NCBI RefSeq assembly: GCF_008807015.1
Contig: NZ_CP031700.1
Location: 1,302,001-1,366,000 of the forward strand
Direction of reading: 5' to 3'
DNA length: 64,000 nt
From: Neisseria zalophi
GTDB lineage: Bacteria > Pseudomonadota > Gammaproteobacteria > Burkholderiales > Neisseriaceae
Part shown: positions 11,801 through 19,968 of the stretch, piece by piece
Position numbering within the stretch: position 1 is the stretch's first letter
Layout of the letters: each line of letters opens with the position of its first letter
The notes under the pieces: generated by a model
What the model was told of the DNA's origin: nothing
Databases searched by the model: none
What the model saw: only the letters and a program-made list of their open reading frames with translations
Made by a program: the position numbers and the translations under genes

Positions 11801-13247
11801 TACAATCGATGGTGCGGACAACGATAAGATAAAAATCGGTGATAATGGGCCTAATCCGCATATCCAAGGCGGTGGTGGTAACGATGTATTAATCGGTGAT
11901 ACCGGTGGTACCGAAACCATCATTACCAAAGGTGAAAACTATAATATTGCCATTTTGCTGGATACATCGAACAGTATGGCTAACTTTAGAACAGATGACG
12001 GCTATTCGTATCTACAGATGGCTAAGGCATCTTTGTTGAAGTTGTCTAAAGATTTGGCTAATCATGATGGTAAAGTAAATGTAACATTGATGACATTCAA
12101 TAAGACTGCTCATCAGGTGGTTGATATTAGAGACTTAAATGAAGCCAATGTGGGTCGCCTACTGAATAGTATTGTGGCGCAAAGAGGCCATGGTGCAACC
12201 AACTACGATGATGCATTCCATGATACAGCGTCTTGGTTTAAGCATGTTACCAAGCCGGGTTACAACAATGTGACTTACTTCCTGACAGACGGTGAACCAA
12301 CAACTTACGGTGCTAATGGTAGAGGACAACATGGATCGTACGTTACCCAAAGATCTGTAAATGCAGGCTTGCACAGCTTTGAAAAACTGGCAAAAGTATC
12401 AGATGTACATGCAGTTGGCTTTGCCAAAGGCGTTCAACAAAATACGTTGAAATATTTTGATACGACTTCCAGCAAACCGCTTCATTATGAAGAAGATGTG
12501 GTAACGCATATTCATGGTCGCAGACATGTTGATGTGGTTTATCACGGCCAAGCTGGTGAAGCTTCAATTATCAATAACCCGCAAGAGTTGGATGCAGCTT
12601 TACAACGCGGCTCATCAACGACAGTATTGGATAGCGTGTCTAACGATACATTGATTGGCGGTGAGGGTAACGATATCTTGTTTGGTGACACTATCAATAC
12701 AGATAATCTGTCTTGGACAAATCACTCTACCGGTATGACTTTCGAAGCTGGTAAGCATAACGGTATGGGTTCGGAAGCACTGAATGAGTTTATCCGTTGG
12801 AGTGAAAACGGTGGTTCGGCTGCTACTACCGAGCAGAAAGTCGATTATATTCAGAAGCACTGGAATGAGCTTTTGGATAACCGTGCCGACGGTGGTAATG
12901 ACACATTACGCGGTGGTGATGGTGACGACATTCTGTTTGGTGGTGCCGGTAATGATGTATTGGCCGGCGGCGAAGGTGATGATAAATTTGTATTCTTAGC
13001 CAATAGTAATAGCGGCCATGATCAAATTTTGGATTTCCAAGCCGGTTCGGACAAAGTGGTATTTGCAGACTTGGTAAGCCCGCAACAGCTGCAAGGTGCC
13101 GTGTGGAATGATCAAACCCATACACTCAGCTTCACCGGTGTAGGTACTGATGGCGCTACATATCAAAACAGCATTACATTCTCCGGAATGTCTTCAGGCG
13201 AAACCCTGAACAGCATTTTGGAAAACCATGTTGAGTTTCTTGGTTAA
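5874..13247 (+). CDS. Giant repetitive RTX adhesin (BapA-like N-terminus, Ig-like repeats, vWA, type I export signal)
   Basis: A surface adhesin of 2457 residues, predicted to leave by type I secretion. Order: a BapA-type N-terminal domain (about 1-130, with FAPENI and FEGTDIENPDLI) followed by a hydrophobic stretch near 140-158; a long array of ~94-residue bacterial Ig-like domains (each VDAPDxxxDNTPTITG...DPAGN); a VCBS/cadherin-like part near 1880-1990; a first glycine-rich RTX motif (GGGGNDVLIGD) near 2000; a von Willebrand A domain from about 2020 with MIDAS DTSNS; then RTX nonapeptides near 2255 and 2342-2365 and a C-terminal secretion domain (DKFVFLANS, ILDFQAGSDKVVF). A GTG at 5865 would add three residues, but AAGGTG at 5862-5867 is better read as the RBS for the ATG at 5874. 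No transporter genes are in the window. Confidence 0.9.
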   Translation: MSRNITLNINNAKQTLETVKFQTASGEVLRIPAQADVNYQFVEDLTQFAPENIMTKRVGDDLTIAFEGTDIENPDLILEGYYSNETGASKSSLLIGQHENGNVYPYVPESTEASDAVTMLAEEVLAGQALGGQIITAMWAPNPLWLLALAPIGALAAGSHNGDDNREPSITVDAPDNTNDNTPEIKGVASNVAPGSVVTVVLTDSQGVSQTVSAVVGESGEYSVEPLNPLADGQYTATATVVTPSNQSATATDPGSIDTTAQITVDAPDQTADNTPTITGTTKDVEEGQVITLEITDSSGKKQTVSTTVKADGTYSVDVPEALSEGKYSVTATVKDKLGNEGVANDDGSIDSTAPSISVDAPDNSNDNTPTITGKTDAPAGSVVTVVVTDANGATQTVTTTVKADGSYGVDVPNAIPDGNYTAEASVKDPAGNEGKASDKGSVDTAASITVEAPDLTGDNTPTITGTTQDVEEGQVVTVVVTDSTGATQTITTTVKADGSYSVDVPNPLADGEYTAKASVSDKAGNSATAEDNNGNVIDTNGPSISVDAPDNSNDNTPTITGKTDAPAGSVVTVVVTDANGATQTVTTTVKADGSYGVDVPNAIPDGNYTAEASVKDPAGNEGKASDKGSVDTAASITVEAPDLTGDNTPTITGTTQDVEEGQVVTVVVTDSTGATQTITTTVKADGSYSVDVPNPLADGEYTAKASVSDKAGNSATAEDNNGNVIDTNGPSISVDAPDNSNDNTPTITGKTDAPAGSVVTVVVTDANGATQTVTTTVKADGSYGVDVPNAIPDGNYTAEASVKDPAGNEGKASDKGSVDTAASITVEAPDLTGDNTPTITGTTQDVEEGQVVTVVVTDSTGATQTITTTVKADGSYSVDVPNPLADGEYTAKASVSDKAGNSATAEDNNGNVIDTNGPSISVDAPDNSNDNTPTITGKTDAPAGSVVTVVVTDANGATQTVTTTVKADGSYGVDVPNAIPDGNYTAEASVKDPAGNEGKASDKGSVDTAASITVEAPDLTGDNTPTITGTTQDVEEGQVVTVVVTDSTGATQTITTTVKADGSYSVDVPNPLADGEYTAKASVSDKAGNSATAEDNNGNVIDTNGPSISVDAPDNSNDNTPTITGKTDAPAGSVVTVVVTDANGATQTVTTTVKADGSYGVDVPNAIPDGNYTAEASVKDPAGNEGKASDKGSVDTAASITVEAPDLTGDNTPTITGTTQDVEEGQVVTVVVTDSTGATQTITTTVKADGSYSVDVPNPLADGEYTAKASVSDKAGNSATAEDNNGNVIDTNGPSISVDAPDNSNDNTPTITGKTDAPAGSVVTVVVTDANGATQTVTTTVKADGSYGVDVPNAIPDGNYTAEASVKDPAGNEGKASDKGSVDTAASITVEAPDLTGDNTPTITGTTQDVEEGQVVTVVVTDSTGATQTITTTVKADGSYSVDVPNPLADGEYTAKASVSDKAGNSATAEDNNGNVVDTTCPTITVDAPDNTNDDTPTITGTTDAPEGSVITVVVTGSDGKQQTFTTTVKGDGSYSVDVPKPLPEGDYTAEVSVKDPAGNEGTAQDDGSIDTTCPTITVDAPDNTNDDTPTITGTTDAPEGSVITVVVTGSDGKQQTFTTTVKGDGSYSVDVPKPLPEGDYTAEVSVKDPAGNEGTAQDDGSIDTTCPTITVDAPDNTNDDTPTITGTTDAPEGSVITVVVTGSDGKQQTFTTTVKDDGSYSVDVPKPLPEGDYTTEVSVMDPAGNKGTAQDDGSVDTVNPAVKAVDQEVTEASAAEVSGVIKVSDAGGVTAITVGGKDVTSASASNPVVIKTDNGILSINGYNPSKGEVTYTYTENGRSKDHSGGDNSVVDNFIVRVKDAAGNTGMDMLDIKITDTAPTAVNDSNHIGEKDTSISGNVFANDYTGADTPVTVISGNQNGHYGKLVLGTDGHYTYVLDNDNPAVKALNNGEKLTDSFTYTVRDADGDTSTAKLNITIDGADNDKIKIGDNGPNPHIQGGGGNDVLIGDTGGTETIITKGENYNIAILLDTSNSMANFRTDDGYSYLQMAKASLLKLSKDLANHDGKVNVTLMTFNKTAHQVVDIRDLNEANVGRLLNSIVAQRGHGATNYDDAFHDTASWFKHVTKPGYNNVTYFLTDGEPTTYGANGRGQHGSYVTQRSVNAGLHSFEKLAKVSDVHAVGFAKGVQQNTLKYFDTTSSKPLHYEEDVVTHIHGRRHVDVVYHGQAGEASIINNPQELDAALQRGSSTTVLDSVSNDTLIGGEGNDILFGDTINTDNLSWTNHSTGMTFEAGKHNGMGSEALNEFIRWSENGGSAATTEQKVDYIQKHWNELLDNRADGGNDTLRGGDGDDILFGGAGNDVLAGGEGDDKFVFLANSNSGHDQILDFQAGSDKVVFADLVSPQQLQGAVWNDQTHTLSFTGVGTDGATYQNSITFSGMSSGETLNSILENHVEFLG
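6937..10320 (+). repeat. Six tandem 564-bp adhesin repeats
   Basis: Six head-to-tail 564-bp units start at 6937, 7501, 8065, 8629, 9193 and 9757, each coding for two Ig-like domains (188 residues). They are nearly identical at the DNA level; a few silent differences mark them. Units 3 and 5 share the same variants (ACCACTACC near 8473 and 9601; GATGGCGAA near 8530 and 9658), so units 2-3 and 4-5 look like a copied 1128-bp block. The last ~18 bases of unit 6 already differ and lead into the next family. Confidence 0.95.
10311..11147 (+). repeat. Three tandem 279-bp adhesin repeats
   Basis: A second repeat family, units starting at 10311, 10590 and 10869, each one 93-residue Ig-like domain (TCPTITVDAPDNTNDDTPTI...). 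The first two are nearly identical; the third has small changes (KDDGSY, YTTEVSVMD). Base composition is more AT-rich than in the 564-bp units, so the two arrays probably expanded separately. Confidence 0.93.
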
Positions 13248-13260
13248 TTAAATGCTTGAG

Positions 13261-13295
13261 AAAAGGCTCTGCTGAAAAAGCAGGGCCTTTTTATT
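13261..13295 (+). terminator. Rho-independent terminator after the adhesin
   Basis: Thirteen bases after the adhesin stop codon, AAAAGGCTCTGCT and AGCAGGGCCTTTTT form a stem of about 12 bp with a short GAAAA loop, followed by T's. Position and shape fit an intrinsic terminator for the lipoprotein/adhesin transcript. Confidence 0.85.
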
Positions 13296-13717
13296 TGGGT
13301 GTTTCAGGAAAAATAAAAAGTAACGGTACGGTGATATTAAAAATTTTGCTTGGTAAATTAGGAGTATGCTTTGTTTTATTGATATGAACAATGCGGTTTC
13401 GGTTAGAATATCAACGGTTTTATCGGGTATGATAAATATTTATGTTCAGACGGCCTTTGTCACTGATATGCCGATTTTGTGTAAAGTCATGAATGAACGT
13501 GATACAGTAAAGAAAACATTATCGGTGATAGGCAATGATTTTGATATGATTGCTTTAAGTTTAGGCCGTCTGAAAACATAATAAGACAGTCATGTTTTTC
13601 AATTAAAGTAGTTTAAAGAATAATATGCTTTTTTTATAAATTTATTTCGTATATTTTTGAGGCGCAAGGCCGTCTGAAAAGTTATTTTTAGTTTGTTAGT
13701 TAAGTAAAGAGAGAATA
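13296..13717. other. Spacer with inverted DUS pair ahead of ettA
   Basis: A spacer of 422 bases between the adhesin terminator and ettA. It holds a facing DUS pair (TTCAGACGGCCT at 13445-13456 and AGGCCGTCTGAA at 13563-13574) about 106 bases apart, and a further AGGCCGTCTGAA at 13667-13678 close to ettA. A 71-codon open frame at 13366-13581 spans the pair; it has no recognisable domain and is not called. The ettA promoter should be near the 3' end, with AAGAGAG as RBS. Confidence 0.6.
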
Positions 13718-15391
13718 ATGAGTCAATATGTATATTCCATGCTGCGTGTGAGTAAAGTTGTTCCACCGCAGAAAACCATTATTAAAGATATTTCATTATC
13801 GTTTTTTCCGGGTGCGAAAATCGGGTTATTGGGCTTGAACGGCGCGGGTAAATCGACCGTATTGCGCATTATGGCCGGCGTGGATAAGGAGTTTGAAGGC
13901 GAAGCGGTGCCGATGGGCGGGATTAAAATCGGTTATTTGCCGCAAGAGCCGGAGTTGGATCCTGAAAAAACCGTGCGTGAAGAAGTGGAAAGCGGCTTGG
14001 GCGAAGTAGCCGCTGCTCAAAAACGGTTGGAAGAAGTTTATGCCGCCTATGCCGACCCTGATGCCGATTTTGATGCCTTGGCTGAAGAGCAGGGGCGCTT
14101 GGAAGCGGTGATTGCTGCCGGTTCAAGCACAGCAGGCGGTGCGGAACATGAGTTGGAAATTGCTGCCGATGCACTTCGCTTGCCGGAGTGGGATGCGAAA
14201 ATCGGCCAGCTTTCCGGTGGTGAAAAACGCCGCGTGGCATTGTGTAAATTATTATTGAGTAAGCCGGATATGTTGTTGTTGGACGAGCCGACCAACCACT
14301 TGGATGCGGAATCGGTGGAATGGTTGGAACAGTTTTTAGTGCGCTTCCCCGGAACCGTGGTAGCGGTAACGCATGACCGTTATTTCCTTGATAATGCGGC
14401 GGAATGGATTTTGGAATTGGATCGTGGACACGGTATTCCTTGGAAAGGCAATTATTCTTCATGGCTGGAACAAAAAGAAAAACGTTTGGAAAATGAAGCC
14501 AAGTCCGAAGCTGCCCGCATTAAAGCGATGAAACAGGAATTGGAATGGGTGCGCCAAAATGCCAAAGGCCGCCAAGCCAAATCTAAAGCCCGTTTGGCCC
14601 GTTTTGAAGAAATGAGTAATTACGAATACCAAAAACGCAATGAAACGCAGGAAATTTTTATTCCGGTGGCCGAGCGTTTGGGTAATGAAGTGATTGAGTT
14701 TACCAATGTGAGCAAATCGTTTGGCGACAAACTGTTGATAGACGATTTGAGCTTTAAAGTACCGCCCGGCGCGATTGTCGGTATTATCGGCCCTAACGGT
14801 GCCGGTAAATCGACTTTATTTAAAATGATTGCAGGGAAAGAGCAGCCGGATTCCGGTGAGGTGAAAATCGGCCAAACCGTGAAGCTGTCGTTGATTGACC
14901 AAAGTCGTGACGGCTTGCAAAACGACAAAACCGTATTCGACAATATTGCCGACGGCCGCGATATTTTGCAGGTAGGGCAGTTTGAAATTCCCGCCCGTGC
15001 TTATTTGGGTCGTTTTAACTTTAAAGGCAGCGACCAAAGTAAAATTGCCGGTAATCTATCCGGTGGTGAGCGGGGGCGTTTGCATTTGGCCAAAACCTTG
15101 CTTGCCGGCGGCAATGTTTTGCTGTTGGACGAACCATCTAATGATTTGGACGTAGAAACCTTGCGTGCCCTAGAAGATGCATTGTTGGAATTTGCCGGTA
15201 GTGTGATGGTGATTTCTCACGACCGTTGGTTCTTAGACCGTATCGCAACCCATATTTTGGCTTGTGAGGGTGATTCGAAATGGGTGTTTTTTGATGGCAA
15301 CTATCAGGAATATGAAGCCGATAAGAAACGCCGTTTGGGTGAGGAAGGCGCCAAACCGAAACGGATTCGTTATAAACCGGTAACACGATAA
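13718..15391 (+). CDS. ettA: Energy-dependent translational throttle protein EttA
   Basis: A 557-residue ABC-F protein, the normal length for EttA. Two ABC modules: Walker A GLNGAGKST at 39-47 with signature LSGGEKRR and Walker B LLLDEPTNHLD; then a second Walker A GPNGAGKST, signature LSGGERGR and LLLDEPSNDLD. The Arm and the linker helices (VRQNAKGRQAKSKARL) lie between. EttA binds the ribosomal E site and gates the first peptide-bond cycle according to the ADP/ATP ratio; it acts in the cytosol and has no membrane segments. It stands alone with its own spacer on both sides. Confidence 0.97.
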   Translation: MSQYVYSMLRVSKVVPPQKTIIKDISLSFFPGAKIGLLGLNGAGKSTVLRIMAGVDKEFEGEAVPMGGIKIGYLPQEPELDPEKTVREEVESGLGEVAAAQKRLEEVYAAYADPDADFDALAEEQGRLEAVIAAGSSTAGGAEHELEIAADALRLPEWDAKIGQLSGGEKRRVALCKLLLSKPDMLLLDEPTNHLDAESVEWLEQFLVRFPGTVVAVTHDRYFLDNAAEWILELDRGHGIPWKGNYSSWLEQKEKRLENEAKSEAARIKAMKQELEWVRQNAKGRQAKSKARLARFEEMSNYEYQKRNETQEIFIPVAERLGNEVIEFTNVSKSFGDKLLIDDLSFKVPPGAIVGIIGPNGAGKSTLFKMIAGKEQPDSGEVKIGQTVKLSLIDQSRDGLQNDKTVFDNIADGRDILQVGQFEIPARAYLGRFNFKGSDQSKIAGNLSGGERGRLHLAKTLLAGGNVLLLDEPSNDLDVETLRALEDALLEFAGSVMVISHDRWFLDRIATHILACEGDSKWVFFDGNYQEYEADKKRRLGEEGAKPKRIRYKPVTR

Positions 15392-15540
15392 TGATATGGT
15401 CGCTTAAATAAAAAATAGTGAAACAACAGGGTATCCGGTTTGGAAATGATATCGGCCGCTTATTCCTTGTTGCGTTATGGCTATTGATTTTTTGATAATA
15501 TTGTCATTATCCATACTTTTGTTTTAAGCAATAAATCAAT

Positions 15541-15569
15541 ATGCCGTCTGAAATGGTTTCAGACGGCCT
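15541..15569. terminator. DUS inverted-pair hairpin after ettA
   Basis: ATGCCGTCTGAA, a short ATGG spacer, then TTTCAGACGGCCT: the two DUS fold into an 11-bp stem with a 3-base loop. Facing DUS pairs just after genes are a known arrangement for transcription terminators in Neisseria. It lies 150 bases after ettA, and there is no strong T run, so termination strength is uncertain. Confidence 0.7.
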
Positions 15570-15594
15570 TTGTCTGATAATGTATTTTTAATAT

Positions 15595-15631
15595 TTCAGA
15601 CGGCCTGTTTAGTGATTAAAGGCCGTCTGAA
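15595..15631. repeat. Second DUS inverted pair
   Basis: TTCAGACGGCCT (15595-15606) and AGGCCGTCTGAA (15620-15631) face each other with 13 bases between, just ahead of tmk. It may fold as a hairpin in the tmk leader, or simply serve in DNA uptake. Confidence 0.7.
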
Positions 15632-15648
15632 TCATTCGGAAAGCTTTT

Positions 15649-16275
15649 ATGCGTGCTCAATTTATTACATTAGACGGCATAGACGGTGCGGGTAAGTCCA
15701 CCAATCTGGCGGTTATCAAACATTGGTTTGAAGCACATCATTTGCCGGTCTTATTTACCCGAGAACCGGGCGGAACACCGGTGGGTGAAGCATTGCGTGA
15801 TATTTTATTGAATCCGGCTACAAAAGCGGGGTTACATACCGAAACATTATTAATGTTTGCTGCCCGCCGCCAGCATCTTGATGATGTGATTTTGCCGGCA
15901 CTGGAAAAGGGCATTCATGTGGTTTCCGACCGTTTCACCGATGCTACGTTTGCCTATCAGGGCGGCGGGCGCGGTGTGCCGTTGGAAGCTATTTCGATAT
16001 TGGAAAACTGGGTGCAGGGAGATTTTCGCCCCGATTTAACCATTTTATTGGATGTTCCGTTATCGGTTTCTATGCAACGGATTGATGCCAACCGTGAAAA
16101 AGACCGCTTCGAGCAGGAAAATGCCGACTTCTTTACGCGGGTTCGAGAAGTCTATCTCAACCGTGCCGCGGCTGCGCCGGATCGTTATGCGGTTGTCGAT
16201 AGTAATCGGGAACGGAATGAAGTTCAGACCGATTTAGAAATGGTTTTAAATAAACATTTCGGAATTTCAGCTTAA
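15649..16275 (+). CDS. tmk: Thymidylate kinase
   Basis: A 208-residue dTMP kinase, the normal length. It phosphorylates dTMP to dTDP for DNA synthesis in the cytosol. P-loop GIDGAGKS at residues 10-17, the TREPGGTP motif near 38-45, the DRF motif (SDRFTDATFAYQGGGRG) near 90-108, and a lid region with RxxxRF (ANREKDRFE). The start at 15649 has GGAAAG upstream at normal spacing and gives the family N-terminus. It is probably followed by the DUF2254 gene after 61 bases, with one DUS in the gap. Confidence 0.97.
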   Translation: MRAQFITLDGIDGAGKSTNLAVIKHWFEAHHLPVLFTREPGGTPVGEALRDILLNPATKAGLHTETLLMFAARRQHLDDVILPALEKGIHVVSDRFTDATFAYQGGGRGVPLEAISILENWVQGDFRPDLTILLDVPLSVSMQRIDANREKDRFEQENADFFTRVREVYLNRAAAAPDRYAVVDSNRERNEVQTDLEMVLNKHFGISA

Positions 16276-16295
16276 AGTTTTGATGTCGATATATT

Positions 16296-16307
16296 TTCAG
16301 ACGGCCT
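16296..16307. repeat. Single DUS between tmk and the DUF2254 gene
   Basis: TTCAGACGGCCT, a single 12-mer AG-type DUS on the reverse strand, without a facing partner nearby. It is a likely uptake signal only. Confidence 0.85.
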
Positions 16308-16336
16308 ATGTGATTATTTTTTAGAAAGTATTCATT

Positions 16337-17605
16337 ATGATATTGTATCGTTGGTTATTGGCGCTAAAGCAGCCGAGCAACCGTTTGTGGGTAACGCCGG
16401 CTTTGTGGGCAATAGGCGTTGTGTGCTTTATTTTTGCAACCCGTTTGGTAGGTGCATGGTGGATACCGCATGATACCTTGCCAGAGATAGAACAGGCTAC
16501 TTTAGAAGGGTTGTTGGATGTGATTGCATCCAGCATGTTGGCAGTGACAACTTTTTCGCTGTCTATTATGGTTTCTGCATTCGCCTCTGCTTCCGGTGGA
16601 GCAACGCCGAGAGCCACCGAATTGGTGATGGGTGATGATAATACCCGCACGGCGATTACCAGTTTTCTATCATCCTTTATCTATGCCATTATTGCCAGAA
16701 CCGCTTTAGGTATGGATTTTTACGGGCAAAACGAGCTTTTTCTTTTGTTTGTAAGCACGGTTGCCGTATTTGTTTATCTGATTGTTACCTTAATTCGTTG
16801 GGTTTATACCTTGTCGCAATTGGGTCGTATGGGCAATACGATTGATAAAATTTTATCGGCAACAAAAACATCGGTAGCTAATTATTTTGCCAACCCGCAA
16901 TTAGGTACGGCTTGGCGTGGTGCTTGTAGCAATCGGGCAAAATTAGTTAAAGCCGGATATAGCGGCTACCTGACCCATATTAATATGGCATCTTTGCAGG
17001 CTAAAGCAGAAGAGGCAGATATTCATATTCATATTTTGGTTCGGCCGGGTGAATTGGTGATGGAAGATACGCCGTTAATGATGGTGGAGGGCAATGGAGA
17101 CACCGATACATTAAATCAGTGTTTTATATTTGGTACTACGCGGAGTTATGCCCAAGATCCGAATTGGGGTTTTATTGTCTTAAGTGAAGTGGCGCAACGT
17201 GCCTTATCGCCGGCAGTGAATGATCCCGGTACAGCCATTAGCGTGATGACAGGCATGATGGATCTGTTGATCGCCAAACAGCCTGAACGAGATGAAGAAG
17301 CATCTAAAAAATATGATCGTTTGTCCATCAAACCTGAAGAGTGTGGCAATTGGATAACGGAAAGTTTTGGCCCGATTGCACGTGATGGTGCCAATACGGT
17401 GGAAGTAGGCTTGGTGATGCAAAAAGTGTTGGCTGGAATTTGGCGGAACTCCGGTAACGTTGCCATATCGCAAGCGGCGGCGGAAATGGCATCTATTGCC
17501 TTGCAACGCTCTTTACAGGAAATGTCGTTTGCGCATGATGCAGAAAGATTAAAAGCCAAACATTATGCTTTGTTTGGCAGTGAGTGCAGCAATAAAGATA
17601 GCTGA
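16337..17605 (+). CDS. DUF2254 predicted membrane protein
   Basis: A 422-residue inner membrane protein of the DUF2254 family. The N-terminal ~165 residues hold four hydrophobic segments (near 20-45, 65-90, 112-130 and 138-160). A conserved soluble part follows, with RPGELVMEDTPLM-type sequence and an SPAVNDPGTAISVM block near 290-305. The family has no established function; the soluble region resembles a small-molecule or nucleotide-binding fold only by general appearance. It lies convergent to the SulP gene, with a shared terminator hairpin between them. Confidence 0.85.
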   Translation: MILYRWLLALKQPSNRLWVTPALWAIGVVCFIFATRLVGAWWIPHDTLPEIEQATLEGLLDVIASSMLAVTTFSLSIMVSAFASASGGATPRATELVMGDDNTRTAITSFLSSFIYAIIARTALGMDFYGQNELFLLFVSTVAVFVYLIVTLIRWVYTLSQLGRMGNTIDKILSATKTSVANYFANPQLGTAWRGACSNRAKLVKAGYSGYLTHINMASLQAKAEEADIHIHILVRPGELVMEDTPLMMVEGNGDTDTLNQCFIFGTTRSYAQDPNWGFIVLSEVAQRALSPAVNDPGTAISVMTGMMDLLIAKQPERDEEASKKYDRLSIKPEECGNWITESFGPIARDGANTVEVGLVMQKVLAGIWRNSGNVAISQAAAEMASIALQRSLQEMSFAHDAERLKAKHYALFGSECSNKDS

Positions 17606-17613
17606 TAACCGTT

Positions 17614-17652
17614 TTCAGACGGCCTAAGCCCTTTGCATAACACAAAGGGCTT
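17614..17652. terminator. DUS plus bidirectional terminator between convergent genes
   Basis: A DUS (TTCAGACGGCCT, 17614-17625) is directly followed by AAGCCCTTTG, loop CATAACA, CAAAGGGCTT (17626-17652), a perfect 10-bp stem. T-rich sequence follows on the plus strand. The hairpin lies between two genes that end facing each other, so it can serve both. Confidence 0.85.
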
Positions 17653-17666
17653 ATTTGTTTGATTGT

Positions 17667-19163
17667 TTAATGAGAACCGCCGCCCATAATTTTGGTCACT
17701 TCTTCAGGGTCGTTGTATACCCCGAATTTATCAACCACGGTGGCGGTTGCTTCATTCATACCGATAACATCCACTTCTTTGCCTTGCTGCCGCATTTTAA
17801 TCACCACCTTATCCAAAGCAGAAACGGCGGTAATATCCCAAAAGTGTGCGTCGGTTAAATCAATCACTACCGAGTCAACGGCTTCTTCAAAATCAAAAGA
17901 ACGGATAAATTGTTCTGCCGAAGCAAAAAATACCTGTCCGATTACACGATAGCGGCGGCTATTGGTGCCTTCTTTCCATTCGCTGCGAACCGCCATAAAC
18001 CGCCCGATTTTATTGGAGAAAAACAATGTGGCCAGCAATACGCCGACAAACACCCCTAAAGCCAGATTGTGGGTAAACACCACCACGGCAACGGTCGCCA
18101 GCATCACAATATTGGTTGAAAGCGGATAAACAAACAGGTTTTTCAAAGATACCCAAGAGAATGTGCCGATAGAAACCATAATCATCACGGCGACTAAAGC
18201 CGCCATCGGGATAATTTTGATTAAGTCGTCTAGAAAAACCACCATAATAATCAGAAAAATACCGGCCAATAAGGTGGATAAACGTGTCCGCCCGCCTGAT
18301 TTCACATTAATTACCGATTGGCCGATCATGGCGCAGCCCGCCATACCGCCCATCATGCCGGCGGCGATATTGGCAACACCTTGCCCTTTACATTCGCGGT
18401 TTTTATCGCTTGGCGAATCGGTCATTTCATCGACAATCGTTGCCGTCATCAGGCTTTCCAATAAACCGACTGCGGCGAGGCTGACCGAGTAGGGCAGGAT
18501 AATCCACAAAGTTTCCCAATTTAAAGGAATATCCGGTATTAGGAAAACAGGCAGGGTATCGGGCAATGCGCCCATATCACCCACCGTTCGAATATTTAAG
18601 CCCAAAGCCACCGATAAAGCGGTTAATACGACAATACACACCAGCGGCGAGGGAATTACTTTGCCGACAACAGGCAGGCGCGGAAACAGGTAAATAATGG
18701 CCAACCCAGCTGCCGTCATGGCGTAAACATGCCAAGAAACATCGGTGAGTTCCGGCAGTTGCGCCATAAAAATCAAAATAGCCAGTGCATTCACAAATCC
18801 TGTGACCACCGAGCGCGAAACAAAGCGCATCAGGCTGCCCAATTTTAGATAGCCGGCGACCACTTGCAATACACCGGTGAGAACGGTCGCCGCAAAGAGA
18901 TATTGCAGGCCGTGGTCTTTAACCAGTGTGACCATCAGCAGCGCCATCGCGCCGGTCGCTGCCGAAATCATGGCAGGGCGGCCGCCGGTAAAAGCGGTGA
19001 CGACGGCAATACAGAAAGAGGCATATAAACCGATTTTGGGATCGACCCCGGCAATAATCGAAAAAGCAATGGCTTCGGGAATGAGCGCCAAAGCGACAAC
19101 AGTTCCCGAAAGAACATCACCGCGTATATTGGAAAAAAAGTTTTTTTGGATAAAGTTAAGCAT
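17667..19163 (-). CDS. SulP family anion transporter with STAS domain
   Basis: A 498-residue inner membrane transporter of the SulP/SLC26 family. A transmembrane core covers about residues 20-390, with the early family motif [20 protein letters not shown] and a later [15 protein letters not shown] block. A cytosolic STAS domain covers about 410-490 ([23 protein letters not shown]). SulP proteins carry sulfate, bicarbonate or other anions; which one cannot be read from sequence. Inorganic carbon uptake (BicA-like) is a possible alternative to sulfate. It stands alone, ends at a shared terminator, and has a DUS (19195-19206) 32 bases upstream of its start. Confidence 0.92.
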   Translation of the reverse strand: MLNFIQKNFFSNIRGDVLSGTVVALALIPEAIAFSIIAGVDPKIGLYASFCIAVVTAFTGGRPAMISAATGAMALLMVTLVKDHGLQYLFAATVLTGVLQVVAGYLKLGSLMRFVSRSVVTGFVNALAILIFMAQLPELTDVSWHVYAMTAAGLAIIYLFPRLPVVGKVIPSPLVCIVVLTALSVALGLNIRTVGDMGALPDTLPVFLIPDIPLNWETLWIILPYSVSLAAVGLLESLMTATIVDEMTDSPSDKNRECKGQGVANIAAGMMGGMAGCAMIGQSVINVKSGGRTRLSTLLAGIFLIIMVVFLDDLIKIIPMAALVAVMIMVSIGTFSWVSLKNLFVYPLSTNIVMLATVAVVVFTHNLALGVFVGVLLATLFFSNKIGRFMAVRSEWKEGTNSRRYRVIGQVFFASAEQFIRSFDFEEAVDSVVIDLTDAHFWDITAVSALDKVVIKMRQQGKEVDVIGMNEATATVVDKFGVYNDPEEVTKIMGGGSH

Positions 19164-19629
19164 TAAATTCCTGATGATTTTTATTTATTCATTAAGGCCG
19201 TCTGAAAACAAAATCCAGTGAGTATGGCAACAGATGGCAATCAATAGGTTATAAAAATATTATGCCGACCAGACAGCCATGACTCAAAATGGTTGAGATA
19301 AAAGGAAAGGCAAAGACAAGATGATCGGTTTTGAACCGGTACTGCTAAACGGAATCTGTTGAAACCTGCAATCAGACAGTGGGCATAAACACAGGCGGTA
19401 GGGTGCGCACTGAGTTTCCCAAATGGTTTTGACTAGATCAATTCTATATCGCCCGAGTCGGTCGGTTATTGAAATACTGCCGACTACATAAATGACGACA
19501 AGCTTTCGAAAATATTGCCGGCGTTTAAATATCGTCGGCGGCGAATTGTAACGCAGGCAGGGTTAGGTTTCAAATTTTCTTGGAATATAATGGTTTGAAG
19601 AGCTAAGCGTAGTTGTTTTACTGATTAAA
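19164..19629. other. Spacer upstream of sulP with one DUS
   Basis: About 466 bases without a recognisable gene. It holds AGGCCGTCTGAA at 19195-19206, near the sulP start, and must hold the leftward sulP promoter, which was not located. The rest is moderately GC-rich with no long open frame or clear hairpin. Confidence 0.5.
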
Positions 19630-19644
19630 ATGCCGTCTGAAACA

Positions 19645-19968
19645 TGAACTGTACCTCAAAAGTTGGACACCCCTCCAACCCATTAAGGTGCAGTTTTCTT
19701 ATGAGCAGTATATCGCGTAAAGGCAATTGTTGGGACAATGCACCGATGGAAAGCTTCTTTGCGATACTGAAAACGGAATGCTTTTATCAGGAAGGCAAAC
19801 TTTTGACAACAGAGCTGATGCAGACAATAGATGACTATATATGATACTACAATCATGACAGATGTAGTTTGAAATTGAAAAAGCTAAGCCCTGTGGCATA
19901 CAGAACCCAGCTCGAAAAGATAAACTGAAAAGGCTTTTATGTTTGTCCAATATTTGGGGGACAGTTCA
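19645..19968 (+). mobile_element. Deleted IS3-family element with both ends
   Basis: Both terminal inverted repeats are visible: the left end reads TGAACTGTACCTCAAAAGTT then GGACAC, and the complement of the right end reads TGAACTGTCCCCCAAATATT then GGACAA. The element is only 324 bases, far below a full IS3 element (about 1.2 kb), so most of it is deleted. It keeps the C-terminal part of the transposase. No clear direct target repeat flanks it. It cannot move by itself but might be mobilised in trans. Confidence 0.85.
19701..19928 (+). pseudogene. IS3-type transposase (OrfB) C-terminal fragment
   Basis: The frame from ATG 19701 reads MSSISRKGNCWDNAPMESFF..., the conserved block near the last acidic residue of the DDE integrase core (the E of ESFF). 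After DDYI comes an in-frame TGA at 19842-19844, then the same frame continues YYNHDRCSLKLKKLSPV... to a stop at 19928. The piece is therefore truncated at the 5' end and also carries a nonsense codon. Confidence 0.88.

Noticed and set aside
13366..13581. 71-codon open frame between the adhesin and ettA
   Set aside because: It spans a facing DUS pair and has no domain features; treated as a chance frame in a spacer.
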